From positions 1-5,722 of the forward strand of contig CAIMPQ010000024.1 of NCBI GenBank assembly GCA_903843315.1: a stretch of DNA of 5,722 nucleotides. Direction: 5' to 3'. This document shows positions 5,313 to 5,722 of this stretch, in pieces. The notes beneath the pieces were generated by a model, which worked only from the letters and a program-made list of their open reading frames with translations, searched no databases and was not told the DNA's origin. Position numbers and translations under genes: made by a program. The number at the start of each line of letters is the position of its first letter. Positions within the stretch are counted from its first letter, which is position 1. This stretch comes from an uncultured beta proteobacterium (GTDB lineage Bacteria; Pseudomonadota; Gammaproteobacteria; Burkholderiales; Burkholderiaceae).

Positions 5313-5722
5313 GAAACTACCAACGGTTTCTCTTGGTGCTTGCTCATCTGGCCGATGACGCGAGCACCTAAGAAATGATGTTGGTTAAAAATATCCAGCA
5401 CTTCCTTAACGCAATCTGGACTGCAAGAAACCAATAAGCCGCCGCTAGTTTGTGGATCTGTTAATAGAGCAAGCTGTGCAGGTGTAAAGCTTGCTGGTAT
5501 TCCAACGTCAGATCCATAACTCTGCCAATTACGATCAGAGGCACCTGTAATGACTCCGTCATCAGCGAAGGTTTGTACGTTAGAGAGTAGGGGAACTTGA
5601 CTCCAGTCAATATGGGCCGTGCAGTTTGAGCCTCTGGCTAATTCCAAGGTATGACCAGCTAAACCAAAGCCCGTTACATCCGTTAAAGCATGTACGCCTG
5701 AGAGTTTTGCTAGATCAGGTCC
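5309..5722 (-). CDS. selD: Selenide, water dikinase (selenophosphate synthetase), 3' part only
   Basis: SelD makes selenophosphate from selenide and ATP, the selenium donor for selenouridine in tRNA and for selenocysteine. Only the C-terminal 137 residues or so are in the window; the frame is open to the right edge. Reading from 5722, the sequence begins GPDLAKLSGVHALTDVTGFGLAGHT, which contains the highly conserved TDVTGFGLAGH motif, and continues to LLTDPQTSGGLLVSC near the middle of the fragment, the second SelD hallmark. The end is QEKPLVVS. The first possible start codon inside the fragment (near 5647) is internal, not the gene start. The N-terminal Cys/Sec and Lys active site are outside the window, so it cannot be told whether this is a Cys or Sec form. 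The TAA shares bases with the mmsB stop. Confidence 0.95.
   Translation of the reverse strand, partial: GPDLAKLSGVHALTDVTGFGLAGHTLELARGSNCTAHIDWSQVPLLSNVQTFADDGVITGASDRNWQSYGSDVGIPASFTPAQLALLTDPQTSGGLLVSCSPDCVKEVLDIFNQHHFLGARVIGQMSKHQEKPLVVS

Noticed and set aside
780..5722. SelU/MnmH (rhodanese-containing tRNA selenouridine synthase) as an explanation for a rhodanese gene near selD
   Set aside because: The rhodanese protein has four rhodanese folds and no P-loop ATP/GTP-binding motif as in MnmH, and it lies about 3 kb from selD with unrelated genes between.

Overview
The window looks like chromosomal DNA of a low-GC betaproteobacterium of the Burkholderiaceae, most likely Polynucleobacter or a close relative. 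This is inferred from the gene types and protein style: a Bug-type periplasmic receptor, a multi-rhodanese protein with a CAGRTRS loop, a tiny Hc1-like basic protein, a betaproteobacterial-style 3-hydroxyisobutyrate dehydrogenase, and selD. No database search was possible. No mobile element, CRISPR array, rRNA or tRNA is visible.

Left part (1-3390). A fumarylacetoacetate-hydrolase-family gene enters from the left edge on the + strand, probably missing its 5' end. It converges on a two-gene minus-strand unit: a Bug-family tricarboxylate-type solute receptor (start best placed at 3372), followed 25 bp later by a 530-residue protein with four rhodanese folds, only one of which keeps the catalytic cysteine. 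These two genes are probably co-transcribed. A periplasmic ligand-binding protein paired with a sulfurtransferase suggests uptake or sensing of a small acid, possibly sulfur-containing, but the substrate cannot be read from the sequence.

Middle part (3391-3780). A divergent intergenic region holds an 11-bp hairpin/inverted repeat and a good -10 box. It is followed by a 62-residue basic, helical Hc1/histone-H1-like gene with its own strong Shine-Dalgarno and a clear intrinsic terminator, so it is a compact monocistronic unit.

Right part (3781-5722). A DUF1330-family small protein (minus strand) is divergent from a + strand pair: a one-domain cupin followed 20 bp later by a 3-hydroxyisobutyrate dehydrogenase-like enzyme (mmsB). 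The dehydrogenase is tail-to-tail with the 3' part of selD (selenophosphate synthetase), and the two stop codons overlap within a TTAA. selD runs out of the window on the right.

Overall this is dense, ordinary housekeeping and catabolic sequence. I do not see a defence, mobile or otherwise clearly undescribed system. The most interesting points are the largely degenerate four-rhodanese protein paired with a Bug receptor, the intergenic hairpin upstream of the histone-like gene, and the possibly leaderless cupin transcript.
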